Shown: in pieces, positions 17,668 to 26,413 of the stretch
Numbering within the stretch: the stretch's first letter is position 1
How the letters are laid out: every line of letters begins with the position of its first letter
DNA from: Maricaulis maris
Lineage (GTDB): Bacteria; Pseudomonadota; Alphaproteobacteria; Caulobacterales; Maricaulaceae
Length of the DNA: 64,000 nucleotides
Assembly: GCF_003634045.1 (NCBI RefSeq)
Contig: NZ_RBIM01000006.1
Span: forward strand, 186,001-250,000
Reading direction: 5' to 3'
Translations under genes and position numbers: made by a program
Notes under the pieces: model-generated
The model's input: only the letters and a program-made list of their open reading frames with translations
Told to the model about the DNA's origin: nothing
Database searches by the model: none

Positions 17668-18573
17668 ATGGTGATGTATCCAGCAACCGACATACCCTTC
17701 GTTCTGACCAAGGACGAATTCGACACGAATGAGCTCAGTGCCACTGGGCTCACGACTGACGAGATTCGGGACAAAGAACGTAAGCTTCGCCCCGCGAAGC
17801 GCCGGTACGTAATCGACAATACGGCGCAGTTTAAGTCATTGTGCGTCGGCGATTTCTCTGATGATCAGGTTCTAGAATTCCGAAATTGCGATCTCTTTTT
17901 CGTCACCGGTAGTTTTTCTCACCTTCAAAACGCCGTGTCGCCACTAACGACGGCATTGGAAAAGTTCGCCGTCGGACTATCCAACCAATTGAATGGGGCG
18001 GCCGCTGACTTTTATTCTGGGCCCAACACAATCGGCCGCAGCGACGTTGATGCGCTACATCGACGTTATCCTCTCAGCGCGTTCAAAATATTGAGGCTCC
18101 ACAACACAATTCGAGCTGCGACCCACTTTTGTGAATCCGCTGTCACGGATATTACAGGCGACGGCGAAAGCACGCGCAGAGGCTTGTGCGAGAACGCAAT
18201 CGTCCCGTCTGTGTGGATGGTTGAACCAAGATACATCTCAGAAATTCGCCGCGCGCTTGGCGACGCAGTTTCAGATCACACGATTGTATCTCGCCTCCGG
18301 TCAGACTACGGGTCCAACGTCGCAGAGAATATTTTCTCGGCCAAGCTCCTGGCGGGCTATGAGGAAGATACCGGCAAGGTTAATCGGGCATATGCCGTCA
18401 CAAAGGCCTTCGCGATGGCCCTATACGAGATCTTGGCAGAGTTTGCCGAGGCCACTGAGTATACTATGCCGCCTTTCGATCTAATGTTTCCTGCAACCGA
18501 GTATGAGTTTGGAAAGGTCGAGGCGCTGTCAAAGGTCGATGGCAACCTTATCACCGCGGAAATCCCGAGTTAG
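17668..18573 (+). CDS. Hypothetical protein, 301 aa
   Basis: I do not recognise this protein. It is soluble, with no signal peptide or membrane helix, and has an acidic C-terminal half. Visible segments include DEFDTNELSATGLTTDEIRDKERKLRPAKRR near the N-terminus and a helical-looking core. The gene is clearly less GC-rich than its neighbours and uses AT-ending codons freely, suggesting acquisition. Its stop overlaps by 4 nt with the stop of the convergent 95-aa gene. ATG at 17668 has no strong ribosome site; ATG at 17674 is an alternative. Confidence 0.6.
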   Translation: MVMYPATDIPFVLTKDEFDTNELSATGLTTDEIRDKERKLRPAKRRYVIDNTAQFKSLCVGDFSDDQVLEFRNCDLFFVTGSFSHLQNAVSPLTTALEKFAVGLSNQLNGAAADFYSGPNTIGRSDVDALHRRYPLSAFKILRLHNTIRAATHFCESAVTDITGDGESTRRGLCENAIVPSVWMVEPRYISEIRRALGDAVSDHTIVSRLRSDYGSNVAENIFSAKLLAGYEEDTGKVNRAYAVTKAFAMALYEILAEFAEATEYTMPPFDLMFPATEYEFGKVEALSKVDGNLITAEIPS

Positions 18574-18857
18574 GGTGAATTTATCCCGAAATTGTCCATA
18601 AGAGATTTCGGTCCGGCATCTGAATAGTCAAAATCCAAACCAACCGAGTTGAGACACTCAACAATTTTTGAAAATCGCTCCGGCCCGACATGTGGCAGAT
18701 ATCGGATATTAGTGGGCCGTGCTTCGGCGATTGCGAACAGGTCTTTATAACCCATCAAGAACAACATACGTGCAGTTGGATAGCCGATATAGGGCGTCAA
18801 AGCCTGTAACGTTTTGTAATCGTAAACGTTTCCGAATGTCTCAGAAAGTTCGGCCAT
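18570..18857 (-). CDS. Hypothetical protein with helix-hairpin-helix-like region, 95 aa
   Basis: A 95-aa protein, convergent with and touching the 301-aa gene. Residues about 37-75 (GYKDLFAIAEARPTNIRYLP followed by HVGPERFSKIVECLNSVGL) follow the pattern of the helix-hairpin-helix fold of RNA polymerase alpha C-terminal domains: a hydrophobic strand, LPxVGPxxxxKI and a final helix ending in VGL. A DNA- or protein-binding role is plausible. It shares the AT-richer composition of the 301-aa gene. No homolog family is recognised with certainty. Confidence 0.55.
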   Translation of the reverse strand: MAELSETFGNVYDYKTLQALTPYIGYPTARMLFLMGYKDLFAIAEARPTNIRYLPHVGPERFSKIVECLNSVGLDFDYSDAGPKSLMDNFGINSP

Positions 18858-19186
18858 CGCTCAAAGTTAAATCCCCCAATGCCGCTCTTCCCACTAGAGA
18901 ATCGCTCTTCATATCTATATTTCGTGCACAATGAGATTGAGCATGCAAGATATGGTGGGAACGGCATCGTAGATAAGTGTGGATAGAATTCCACGCATAG
19001 CGCGTACTGCCGAACAAAGCACTTCGAGCAACATGCGGGTGCGGTCGAACCAAACACCGCTAAATGAAGCGATATTGCAAAGCACCGTTTGCGCGGGCAT
19101 CTGGGCGGGCTCTCCTCGATGGCTGATTCTTTCGCAACAACCAGTCTCAAGGCTTCAGCCCGGGTGAACAACCTTAGGAAGCCCCC
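18858..19186. other. Gene-free AT-richer stretch
   Basis: Between the 95-aa gene and the hydrolase gene. Several short overlapping open frames exist, but none has a ribosome site, a plausible composition or a recognisable motif. It probably holds the promoter of the 95-aa gene and the right border of the AT-richer patch. Confidence 0.4.
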
Positions 19187-20149
19187 CTAACCCAGCTTCC
19201 CCGCCATACGCTCCACAAACGCCTGCAGCCGCTCCGGCTCGATGATCGGCGGCATGTGGCCGCGCGCTTCCATCGTCTCGACATCAGCATCAGGCAGGGC
19301 AGCCGTCAGGGCGGCGATTTGTTCGGGGGCTGAGAGGATGCGGTCATCCATGCCGTAGAACAGGCCGACCGGAACAGTGATCTCGCCGATCCGGGCGGTG
19401 ATGCCGGCCATGTCGCGTTCCACCGCGGTCAGATCGGTCGCAGCGGCGTAGAAGGCATCCGGACGCAGCGAGAGCAGGCCGCCACCGCGAACGCGGAAAT
19501 CCTCCGGCGCGGCATCCGGTCCGAAAATGATCGCCAACGTCTTGGCGCCATTGCGGATCGACATCGGGACGGCGAGCGTCTCGGCGATGAAACGGCGCAC
19601 ACGCGGATTGGCGACATTGATGCCGGCAAAGGCTTCCGACGGTGCATCCGGCGGGGTGACCAGGGCCGAGACGAGGGCCAGCCCGCCAACGCGGTCGGGA
19701 TGATTGACAGCCAGGGCCAGTGACACTGCCCCGCCGAGCGAATGACCGACCAGGAGCGGCTTGTCTATGCCCTCCTTCTCCAGCATCTCGGCGATCATGC
19801 GGGCCTGTTCAGGCACCCGCGCCTGCTCGTCACTGTCGCGCTCGGACCAGCCACAGCCGGGCCGGTCGATGGCAATGGCACGATAGCCGGCGGCGGCGAG
19901 GCGATCGGTCATGGCATAGGTGAAATTATGGTGGTTGCCGCCAAGCCCGTGGATCATCACGACGGGTTGCCCGTCGCCCTTCTCGACCCAGTGCAGGCGC
20001 CCACCGGCAACATCGGTGAAGCGTCCTCGTGGCGGCAGGGCGGCCGCCGCCTTGCCCGCCACCATATGACTGAAACGCCAGGCGATGAAGATCACCAGCA
20101 AGATGACCAGGATGATGCCGACAATGACGCTGGAAAGAACCGTGAGCAT
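19187..20149 (-). CDS. Alpha/beta hydrolase, membrane-anchored
   Basis: A 320-aa alpha/beta-hydrolase. An N-terminal hydrophobic helix (about 4-25, VLSSVIVGIILVILLVIFIAW) anchors it in the membrane. Key features: oxyanion HGLGGNHHNF (67-76), nucleophile GHSLGG with S137, an acid in YGMDDRILS and the catalytic His in ARGHMPPIIEP near the C-terminus. It is the third gene of an operon with a Baeyer-Villiger monooxygenase and an SDR (9-nt gap), so it may cleave esters or lactones made by the monooxygenase; this is inference. Confidence 0.85.
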   Translation of the reverse strand: MLTVLSSVIVGIILVILLVIFIAWRFSHMVAGKAAAALPPRGRFTDVAGGRLHWVEKGDGQPVVMIHGLGGNHHNFTYAMTDRLAAAGYRAIAIDRPGCGWSERDSDEQARVPEQARMIAEMLEKEGIDKPLLVGHSLGGAVSLALAVNHPDRVGGLALVSALVTPPDAPSEAFAGINVANPRVRRFIAETLAVPMSIRNGAKTLAIIFGPDAAPEDFRVRGGGLLSLRPDAFYAAATDLTAVERDMAGITARIGEITVPVGLFYGMDDRILSAPEQIAALTAALPDADVETMEARGHMPPIIEPERLQAFVERMAGKLG

Positions 20150-20158
20150 GAAAATCCC

Positions 20159-20992
20159 CTAGGAGGCGCGCTTGGCGCCGACCATTTTTTGCATGAGTGA
20201 CCAGTAGCGGGTCGGGAAAATCCGCTCGAACCACATCATGGTGTGGGCGTCACGGCCCACGAAGATTCGCGGTTTCTTGCGCGCAACGCCCTTAAGGATG
20301 ATGCGGGCCGCTTCAGCCGGCGGCATCACCAAAAGGCGCTGGGTTTGCCGCTTGGCGGCCGCGATCTCGGCCTCGGACGCACCGGGCGGTGGTTTGGCGC
20401 TGGCGGCGATATTGGTCGCGATCCCGCCCGGATGGACCGTGGTCACACCGATGGACGAGCCTGCCAGTTCGTGGCGCAGCACGTTGGAAAATCCGCGCAC
20501 GCCGAACTTGGCCGTCGAATAAGCCGCCTGACCCGCCGGCGCGATAATGCCGAAAATACTGGAAATATTGACGATATGCGCGTCCTCGACGGCCCGGAGC
20601 GCCGGCAGGAAAGCCCGGGTCATGCGGATGACGCCATAAAGATTGATGTCCAAAACGCGTTCGAAATCGGCCATCTCGACCTCTTCGAACATCCCGCCCA
20701 ACGCGATGCCGGCATTGTTGATCAGCAGATGCACCGGATCGCCCGCGGTCGCGACATCCGATGCCAGTTTGGCGATGGCCGCCGCATCGGCCATGTCGAC
20801 GACAAAAGTCGAGACATTGCAGCCGTCCTCACGCAGCGGGACCGCCACCGCCTCAAGGCCCTCGGCATTGATGTCGACCAGGATCAGATGCGCCCCGCGC
20901 GCCGCCAGACCAGCGGCCAGCGCCGCGCCGATACCGCTCGCCGCGCCGGTGATCAGCGCGGTGCGGCCGGCATAGTCGAAACGCCCGCTCAT
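20159..20992 (-). CDS. Short-chain dehydrogenase/reductase
   Basis: A 277-aa SDR-family NAD(P)-dependent oxidoreductase. Cofactor motif TGAASGIG (15-22), structural NNAG (92-95), and catalytic S144, Y158 and K162 (YSTAK) are all present. The ATG at 20992 overlaps the stop of the monooxygenase gene (ATGA), so translation is coupled. A likely role is alcohol-to-ketone conversion ahead of the monooxygenase step; the substrate is unknown. Confidence 0.9.
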   Translation of the reverse strand: MSGRFDYAGRTALITGAASGIGAALAAGLAARGAHLILVDINAEGLEAVAVPLREDGCNVSTFVVDMADAAAIAKLASDVATAGDPVHLLINNAGIALGGMFEEVEMADFERVLDINLYGVIRMTRAFLPALRAVEDAHIVNISSIFGIIAPAGQAAYSTAKFGVRGFSNVLRHELAGSSIGVTTVHPGGIATNIAASAKPPPGASEAEIAAAKRQTQRLLVMPPAEAARIILKGVARKKPRIFVGRDAHTMMWFERIFPTRYWSLMQKMVGAKRAS

Positions 20993-22494
20993 TCTGCTGC
21001 CTCCCGGGCGCTCAGCTGCCGCACCGGTTCCGGGGCCTTCGAGAAGGTCATGTAACCGTCCTCCAGCTTGCCGAAGCGGATGGTCAGCATGTCCTGCAGA
21101 TAGTTCTGATAGGTCTTCCACGGCGCCCGATCGCCCTGTTTGGGCAAGTGGGCGATCGCCCGCTGGACATAGCCCGAGGAGAAATCGAGCAAGGGTTCCG
21201 GGGTGATGTCGGCGGGCACGTTCGGCACGGCGATATCGGTGCCGGTCTTTTTCATGTGGTTGAGCATGCGGCAGACCCGCTCGCAGGTCAGATCGACCTT
21301 CAAGGTCCAGGATGCATTGGTATATCCGAAGGCCAGCGCCAGATTGGGTACATCGCCCAGCATCATGCCGCGATAGGTATAAAGATCGGCCGGATCGACC
21401 ACGACGCCATCGCGCGAAATCTGCGCCGCGCCAGCCAATTGCATCTCCAGACCCGTCGCCGGGACAATGATGTCGGCTTCGATATGTTCGCCGGATTTCA
21501 GCTGGATACCGGTTTCGGTGAAACGCTCGACATGGTCGGTGACGATGTCCGCCTTGCCGGATTTCAGCGCCTGGAAAAAGTCGCCATCGGGCGCCAGGCA
21601 GAAGCGCTGGTCCCAGGGATTATAGCGCGGCGTGAAATGTGTCTCGACGTCAAAGCCCTCGCCCAACTCGTCCCGGACCGCCTTGATCACCGCCTTCTTC
21701 ACAAAGTCCGGCCAGCGCTTGGAGAGCTGATACACATAGATCGCCAAGCCGATATTCTTGATGCGCGACAGCAGATAGGCGAGCTTGGCCGGCAGGGCCT
21801 TGCGCAGCGTCTCGGCAATCACATCGCGCGAGGGACGCGCCGCGATATAGGTCGGTGAGCGCTGCAACATGGTGACATGGGCGGCACTGTCAGCCATCGC
21901 CGGAACCAGCGTGACGGCCGTCGCGCCGGAGCCGATGATCACGACCTTCTTGCCGGCATAGTCCAGCGCATTGTCCCAATGCTGCGGATGGACAATGGCG
22001 CCCTTGAAATCATCATAGCCAGCGAATTCCGGCAGATAGCCCTGGTCGTAGCGATAATAACCCGAGCACAGCATGACGAAGCGGGCCGTCAGGACCGTCT
22101 CACCGCCCTGCCCGTCGGTTGAGCGGACCTGCCAGCGCGCGCTGGCGCTGTCCCAATTGGCGGCTAACACCTTGTGGCCAAAGCGGATATGGCAGTCGAT
22201 CCCGTTCTCGCTGGCGGTATCGCGGACATATTGCCGGATCGAGGGGCCGTCGGCGAAGGCCTTGCCGCCGGTCCACGGCCGGAAGGCATAGCCGAATGTG
22301 TACATGTCGCTGTCCGAACGGATACCGGGATAGCGAAACAAGTCCCAGGTGCCGCCGATCGCGTCACGCGATTCCAGGATCGCATAACTGCGGCCGGGGC
22401 TGCGTGTTTGCAGGTGATAGGCAGCGCCGATACCGGACAGGCCGGCCCCGACGATCAACACATCAAAATCAGTCGCGGACATGTTTTCTCCCAT
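20989..22494 (-). CDS. Flavin-containing Baeyer-Villiger-type monooxygenase
   Basis: A 501-aa class B flavoprotein monooxygenase. FAD-binding GAGLSG lies at 15-20 and the NADPH-binding GSGATA at 188-193. Between them is FKGAIVHPQHWD (163-174), which fits the Baeyer-Villiger fingerprint FxGxxxHxxxW(P/D). It would insert oxygen next to a ketone to form an ester or lactone. It heads an operon with the SDR and hydrolase genes. The second Met (22482) is an equally good start. Substrate cannot be told from sequence. Confidence 0.88.
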   Translation of the reverse strand: MGENMSATDFDVLIVGAGLSGIGAAYHLQTRSPGRSYAILESRDAIGGTWDLFRYPGIRSDSDMYTFGYAFRPWTGGKAFADGPSIRQYVRDTASENGIDCHIRFGHKVLAANWDSASARWQVRSTDGQGGETVLTARFVMLCSGYYRYDQGYLPEFAGYDDFKGAIVHPQHWDNALDYAGKKVVIIGSGATAVTLVPAMADSAAHVTMLQRSPTYIAARPSRDVIAETLRKALPAKLAYLLSRIKNIGLAIYVYQLSKRWPDFVKKAVIKAVRDELGEGFDVETHFTPRYNPWDQRFCLAPDGDFFQALKSGKADIVTDHVERFTETGIQLKSGEHIEADIIVPATGLEMQLAGAAQISRDGVVVDPADLYTYRGMMLGDVPNLALAFGYTNASWTLKVDLTCERVCRMLNHMKKTGTDIAVPNVPADITPEPLLDFSSGYVQRAIAHLPKQGDRAPWKTYQNYLQDMLTIRFGKLEDGYMTFSKAPEPVRQLSAREAAE

Positions 22495-22534
22495 ACCGCA
22501 TCTTCAGCGGACGGAGAAAAGTGAACACCGTTTT

Positions 22535-23842
22535 CTACTCGGCGCAAGTGGTCGCTGTTGTCGCCAGCCAAGCCTCGCGCACGGCAGCAGCCCAGAACAG
22601 CCCGCCCAGCGCCACCAATATCCGGTCGTCGCCATCCTCGCAGGCCAGCGCCAACGCGGCGTCGGCATCCGCCGCCTGCCTTACCCGCGCCGCCGGCTGC
22701 CGCTGCAAGTAAGCGGCTGCCAGCTCTGCCGTCGGCACGCCGCCGGCAGCGGCCGACACGATCACAGTGTCAAAGGCTGGCGCGACCACGTCGAGCATGG
22801 CCGCGACCGGCTTGTCGGCCGACATGCCCAGCAACAGGGTCGCCGGCCGCCCGTCCAGCAAGGTCTGGACACTCTCGACAGCCGCGCCAATCCCCGCCGG
22901 CGTATGGCCGGCATCGAGGATCAGGCCGGGACCGCGGTCGAAACACTCCATCCGGGCCGGATTGCGGCAACCCGCCAGCGCCGAAGCGATCAAGGACGGC
23001 CACCCGGCCGCGAACAGGTCGGGGCGAGCGCCCGCAAACACGTCGAGCGCCACTTCCAGATTGTCCGCTTGGAAACGACCATGCATCGCCATTGTCATGT
23101 CCAGCCTGCCACGCTCGCCATGGGTCAGCCTGACCGCATGGCCGGACAAGCTGTCCGACGAGCGTGGCGCCAGCCACACATCGGCGACCCAAGTGACGAC
23201 GACATCCTTCAGACCGGCGACCGTCTCGATGGCAGCGCGTTCGCCGGCCAGGCTGCGCCCAAGTACAACCCGTGCGCCGGGCGGCGCCACATCCAGCTTG
23301 TCCAGTGCAACCTCGCGCAGCGTCGTGCCGAGCAGCGGCATGTGTTCGGCATCTAGACTGACCAGTGCGACATGTGGCGCCCGCAGGAGCCGGGTCGGAT
23401 CATAACGCCCGCCAATGCCTGCCTCGATGACAAGACGGTCGGCACCCGCCTCCTCAAACCACAACAGCGCCGTCAGGAAACCGGCTTCAAACGCGGCCGG
23501 CTGATCTCCGGGACATGCCACGAGATGATCCGCGATGGCGCTCGCGACGCGGGCTTCCAGCCTCTCGAGCACAGCGTCATCAATCGGCGTCCCGGCGATC
23601 TCAAAGCGCTCATTGAACGCATGCAGATGCGGCGAGGTGAACAGACCCGTCCGCTCGCCCGCCCCGGCAAACAGGCTGGCCAGCATGCGCGCGACACTGC
23701 CCTTGCCATTGCTGCCGGCAATGACAACCGATCGCCGGCCCAGCGCGGCCAGATCCAGCCCGAGACGCTGCGCGATCAACGCCGTCCGCGCCAGGCCGAT
23801 CCCGGCGCCAAAGCGCGGCAGGTTGAGCGTGCTCACCCTCAT
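22535..23842 (-). CDS. FolC-like Mur ligase family protein
   Basis: A 435-aa ligase related to folylpolyglutamate synthase. P-loop GSNGKGS (43-49), FTSPHLHAFNERFEI (68-82), IEAGIGGRYDPTRLL and an EHMPLLG segment match FolC. The C-terminal domain motif reads LDAGHTP where FolC usually has LDGAHNP. The ATG overlaps the stop of the upstream ATP-grasp ligase gene (ATGA). In alphaproteobacteria the housekeeping folC normally follows accD, so this copy in a different setting is likely a paralog with another substrate. It could still be the only folC; the window cannot decide. Confidence 0.75.
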   Translation of the reverse strand: MRVSTLNLPRFGAGIGLARTALIAQRLGLDLAALGRRSVVIAGSNGKGSVARMLASLFAGAGERTGLFTSPHLHAFNERFEIAGTPIDDAVLERLEARVASAIADHLVACPGDQPAAFEAGFLTALLWFEEAGADRLVIEAGIGGRYDPTRLLRAPHVALVSLDAEHMPLLGTTLREVALDKLDVAPPGARVVLGRSLAGERAAIETVAGLKDVVVTWVADVWLAPRSSDSLSGHAVRLTHGERGRLDMTMAMHGRFQADNLEVALDVFAGARPDLFAAGWPSLIASALAGCRNPARMECFDRGPGLILDAGHTPAGIGAAVESVQTLLDGRPATLLLGMSADKPVAAMLDVVAPAFDTVIVSAAAGGVPTAELAAAYLQRQPAARVRQAADADAALALACEDGDDRILVALGGLFWAAAVREAWLATTATTCAE

Positions 23843-24843
23843 CGCGCCGCTGCCAGGGCACGGCCCAGGACGTCGGTCCAGATCGCCTCGGCCAGCGCTG
23901 TCTCACCCAAGGATTCCAGCGAGGAAAAACTCGGATTGGCATTGACCTCCAGGACCAGCGGATCACCCGCAGCCGGCGCAAAAATGTCGACACCGGCCAC
24001 ATCAAGGCCCAGCGCCGCGGTGGCGGCAATTGCAAGCGCGCCCAGTGCCGGATCGACCTTGGTGCAAAAGCCGACCGGATATCCGCCGGTCGCCAGATTA
24101 CGGCGCCCGGCAAGCGGCAGGCGCTGCCCCGTGCCGGCGATGTCCGATGGCGCCGCGCCGATCGCGGCCAACCCGGTCTCGAAAAGACCATCAATCACCG
24201 GGCTCAGCGCATCGGCTTGCAGCTGCGCATTGAGCGCCGCAAACAGGTCCGCCCAATTCGACACGCCATCGCCGGTCAGACCGCCTTCGCTCTTGCCGTA
24301 TTGAAAGCGAGCCTGCCCGCCGACCACAAACACCCGATATTCCGCGGCCTCGACAAGCGGTTGGATCACGATCTGATCGTGCACCGGAGCGATCCGGGCG
24401 AGATAATCCCGCAAGCCGGCCGCATCCGGGATGCGTTCAGCAAAATCGCCATGAGCGCCGCGATTGGGTTTGGCAAACAGGGGATAGGTCCGGGCAGCGG
24501 CCCCGGCCTCAAGGTCGGCGCGCTCGCGACCGGGTGGGCGCAAATGCCGGCGGGCCGTCTCGACGAACCAGAGCTCGGTCGGAACATGCGCCAAACCGGC
24601 CGCCGCCAAGACCGAGGCCGTGAAGGCCTTGTCGCGTGCGATCGTGTAGGCGGTCGCCGAATTGGTCGGATAGGCGCAGACCGCACCGGATCCGCACAAG
24701 ACACGCGCGCCATCGGCCTCGACCGCAAACAGATAGCCCGCACCGCCATCCAGATCGACATGACGCCAACCCTGCCGCGCGCAGACCGAGCGCACGAAGC
24801 GGGCATTGAAGGGCAAATGATGGGACGAAGCAGTGGCGACCAT
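23839..24843 (-). CDS. ATP-grasp ligase (RimK/cyanophycin-synthetase-like)
   Basis: A 334-aa ATP-grasp enzyme. Features include TAYTIARDKAFTASVLAAAG (start of the ATP-grasp fold), FAKPNRGAHGD, the GRRNLATGG segment that resembles NLSTGG of cyanophycin synthetase-type ATP-grasp domains, and the metal-binding end VAGVDIF...LEVNANPS. Such enzymes form amide bonds through acyl-phosphates. It is translationally coupled to a FolC-like Mur ligase, the same two domain types that are fused in cyanophycin synthetase. Substrate unknown. Confidence 0.75.
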   Translation of the reverse strand: MVATASSHHLPFNARFVRSVCARQGWRHVDLDGGAGYLFAVEADGARVLCGSGAVCAYPTNSATAYTIARDKAFTASVLAAAGLAHVPTELWFVETARRHLRPPGRERADLEAGAAARTYPLFAKPNRGAHGDFAERIPDAAGLRDYLARIAPVHDQIVIQPLVEAAEYRVFVVGGQARFQYGKSEGGLTGDGVSNWADLFAALNAQLQADALSPVIDGLFETGLAAIGAAPSDIAGTGQRLPLAGRRNLATGGYPVGFCTKVDPALGALAIAATAALGLDVAGVDIFAPAAGDPLVLEVNANPSFSSLESLGETALAEAIWTDVLGRALAAAR

Positions 24844-25038
24844 CCGCCTCTTCTACAAGCGTGCCGCAAGCCCGCCTATCCCTGCCTGCACGTCGATTTC
24901 GACAAGGCCGCGCGCCGGAAATTGCGCGCCCGCTTGCTGCACCGCCGCAAAATGCATGACCCGAATACATACCGAAGGGTCGATTTTGTCGCAGACTTCA
25001 CTACGTCTTGGCGCAACTGATTTCGCAAGGATGCCCGC

Positions 25039-26139
25039 ATGACCTCGACTTCCGCCCTCTTCAAGCCCTTCTCCCTGGGCTCGCTGACACTGCCCAACCG
25101 CATCGTGATGGCCCCGATGACGCGCTCGAAAAGCCCGGGCGGCGTGCCGGGGCAGCCCGTCGTCGACTATTATCGCCGCCGGGCCGAGAATGCCGTCGGC
25201 CTGATCATCACCGAGGGCACCACTGTCGACCGGCCCGGCGCCAGCTTCGACCCCGCCATACCGAACTTTCATGATTCCGCCTCGCTGGACGGCTGGAAGC
25301 GCGTTGTTGACGCCGTCCACGGCGCCGGTGGCAAGATCGCGCCGCAGCTCTGGCATGTCGGCTTGGCCCGCAAGCCGGGCACCGGCCCGCACCCGGACGC
25401 CAAATCCGACAGCCCGTCGGGCATTGTCCCGGGCGGCAAACAGGTCGGCGAGCCGATGAGTGCCGAGGATATTGCCGACACGATCGCCGCCTTCGCCAAG
25501 GCAGCCAAGGCCGCTGCCGAGATCGGCTTTGACGCCATCGAGATGCACGGCGCCCATGGCTATCTGCTCGACCAGTTCTTCTGGGAGGGCATGAACCAAC
25601 GCGATGACCGCTTTGGCGGCGGGCTGGTCGAGCGCACCACGATTGTGCAGGAAATCGTCAAGGCCATCCGCGCCGAAATCCCGGCCGACCTGCCGCTCAT
25701 CCTGCGCTACTCGCAATGGAAACAGCAGGACTATAATGCCCGCCTCGCCGACACGCCCGAATTGCTGGGCGAATTCCTCGGCCCGCTCTCCGATGCCGGT
25801 GTCGATATTTTCCATGCCTCGACGCGGCGCTTCTGGATCCCGGAATTCGAGGGCTCCGACCTCAATCTCGCCGGCTGGACCCGCAAACTGACCGGCAAGC
25901 CGGCCATCACGGTCGGCTCGGTCGGCCTCAACTCCGACTTCATCGGCGCCTTCATGGGCGAGAACTCGCCTGCTGCCTCACTCGACGGGCTGATCGAGCG
26001 GATGGAACGCAACGAATTCGACCTCGTCGCCGTCGGCCGCGCCCTTATCTCGGATCCGGAATGGGCCGCCAAGGTCCGCGATGGTCGCTTTGGCGAGCTG
26101 GAGGATTTCAGCGCGGAGACGCTGAAAGAACTGGTGTAA
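25039..26139 (+). CDS. Old yellow enzyme family alkene reductase
   Basis: A 366-aa FMN-dependent NADH:flavin oxidoreductase. N-terminal LFKPFSLGSLTLPNRIVMAP binds FMN; IAPQLWHVGL and FDAIEMHGAHGYLLDQFFWE (substrate His, about 166-185) and DRFGGGLVERT are classic OYE signatures. It reduces activated C=C bonds such as enones and nitro-olefins. Divergent from the ATP-grasp gene, with its own promoter region; no operon partner. Confidence 0.92.
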   Translation: MTSTSALFKPFSLGSLTLPNRIVMAPMTRSKSPGGVPGQPVVDYYRRRAENAVGLIITEGTTVDRPGASFDPAIPNFHDSASLDGWKRVVDAVHGAGGKIAPQLWHVGLARKPGTGPHPDAKSDSPSGIVPGGKQVGEPMSAEDIADTIAAFAKAAKAAAEIGFDAIEMHGAHGYLLDQFFWEGMNQRDDRFGGGLVERTTIVQEIVKAIRAEIPADLPLILRYSQWKQQDYNARLADTPELLGEFLGPLSDAGVDIFHASTRRFWIPEFEGSDLNLAGWTRKLTGKPAITVGSVGLNSDFIGAFMGENSPAASLDGLIERMERNEFDLVAVGRALISDPEWAAKVRDGRFGELEDFSAETLKELV

Positions 26140-26173
26140 CGCCGGACTCACCTCCGCAATCGCCTCGCCTTCC

Positions 26174-26220
26174 GGCGGGGAAACCCGCCCCCGGCCCAAC
26201 TTTGTTTATCCGGCCGGGGG
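26174..26220 (+). terminator. Overlapping GC-rich hairpins after the old yellow enzyme gene
   Basis: Two mutually exclusive hairpins: GGCGGG-GAAA-CCCGCC (26174-26189), and a 9-bp stem CCCCCGGCC/GGCCGGGGG (26188-26196 with 26212-26220) around a T-rich loop. There is no T tract after the stems, so termination is only a guess. Confidence 0.3.
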
Positions 26221-26413
26221 CGTATGCCGGACGCAATGAGTGTTATCGCTCGAGAAACCGGGATGCGAATAACATATGAGGCCTATTTTCTTATCATTAT
26301 CAGCAAGTTACAAAATATTGCAGCACTGCGAACGGTTGCCATCAGCTATCGAACGACACATTAACACGTATCCATCTAGCCTCTCCGGATTGCACCTTTG
26401 ATGGATTGATATT

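Noticed and set aside
18797-19171. A 124-codon minus-strand frame covering the gene-free stretch
   Set aside because: No ribosome site, many rare-looking Cys/Arg/Phe runs, and it overlaps the start of the better supported 95-aa gene in another frame.
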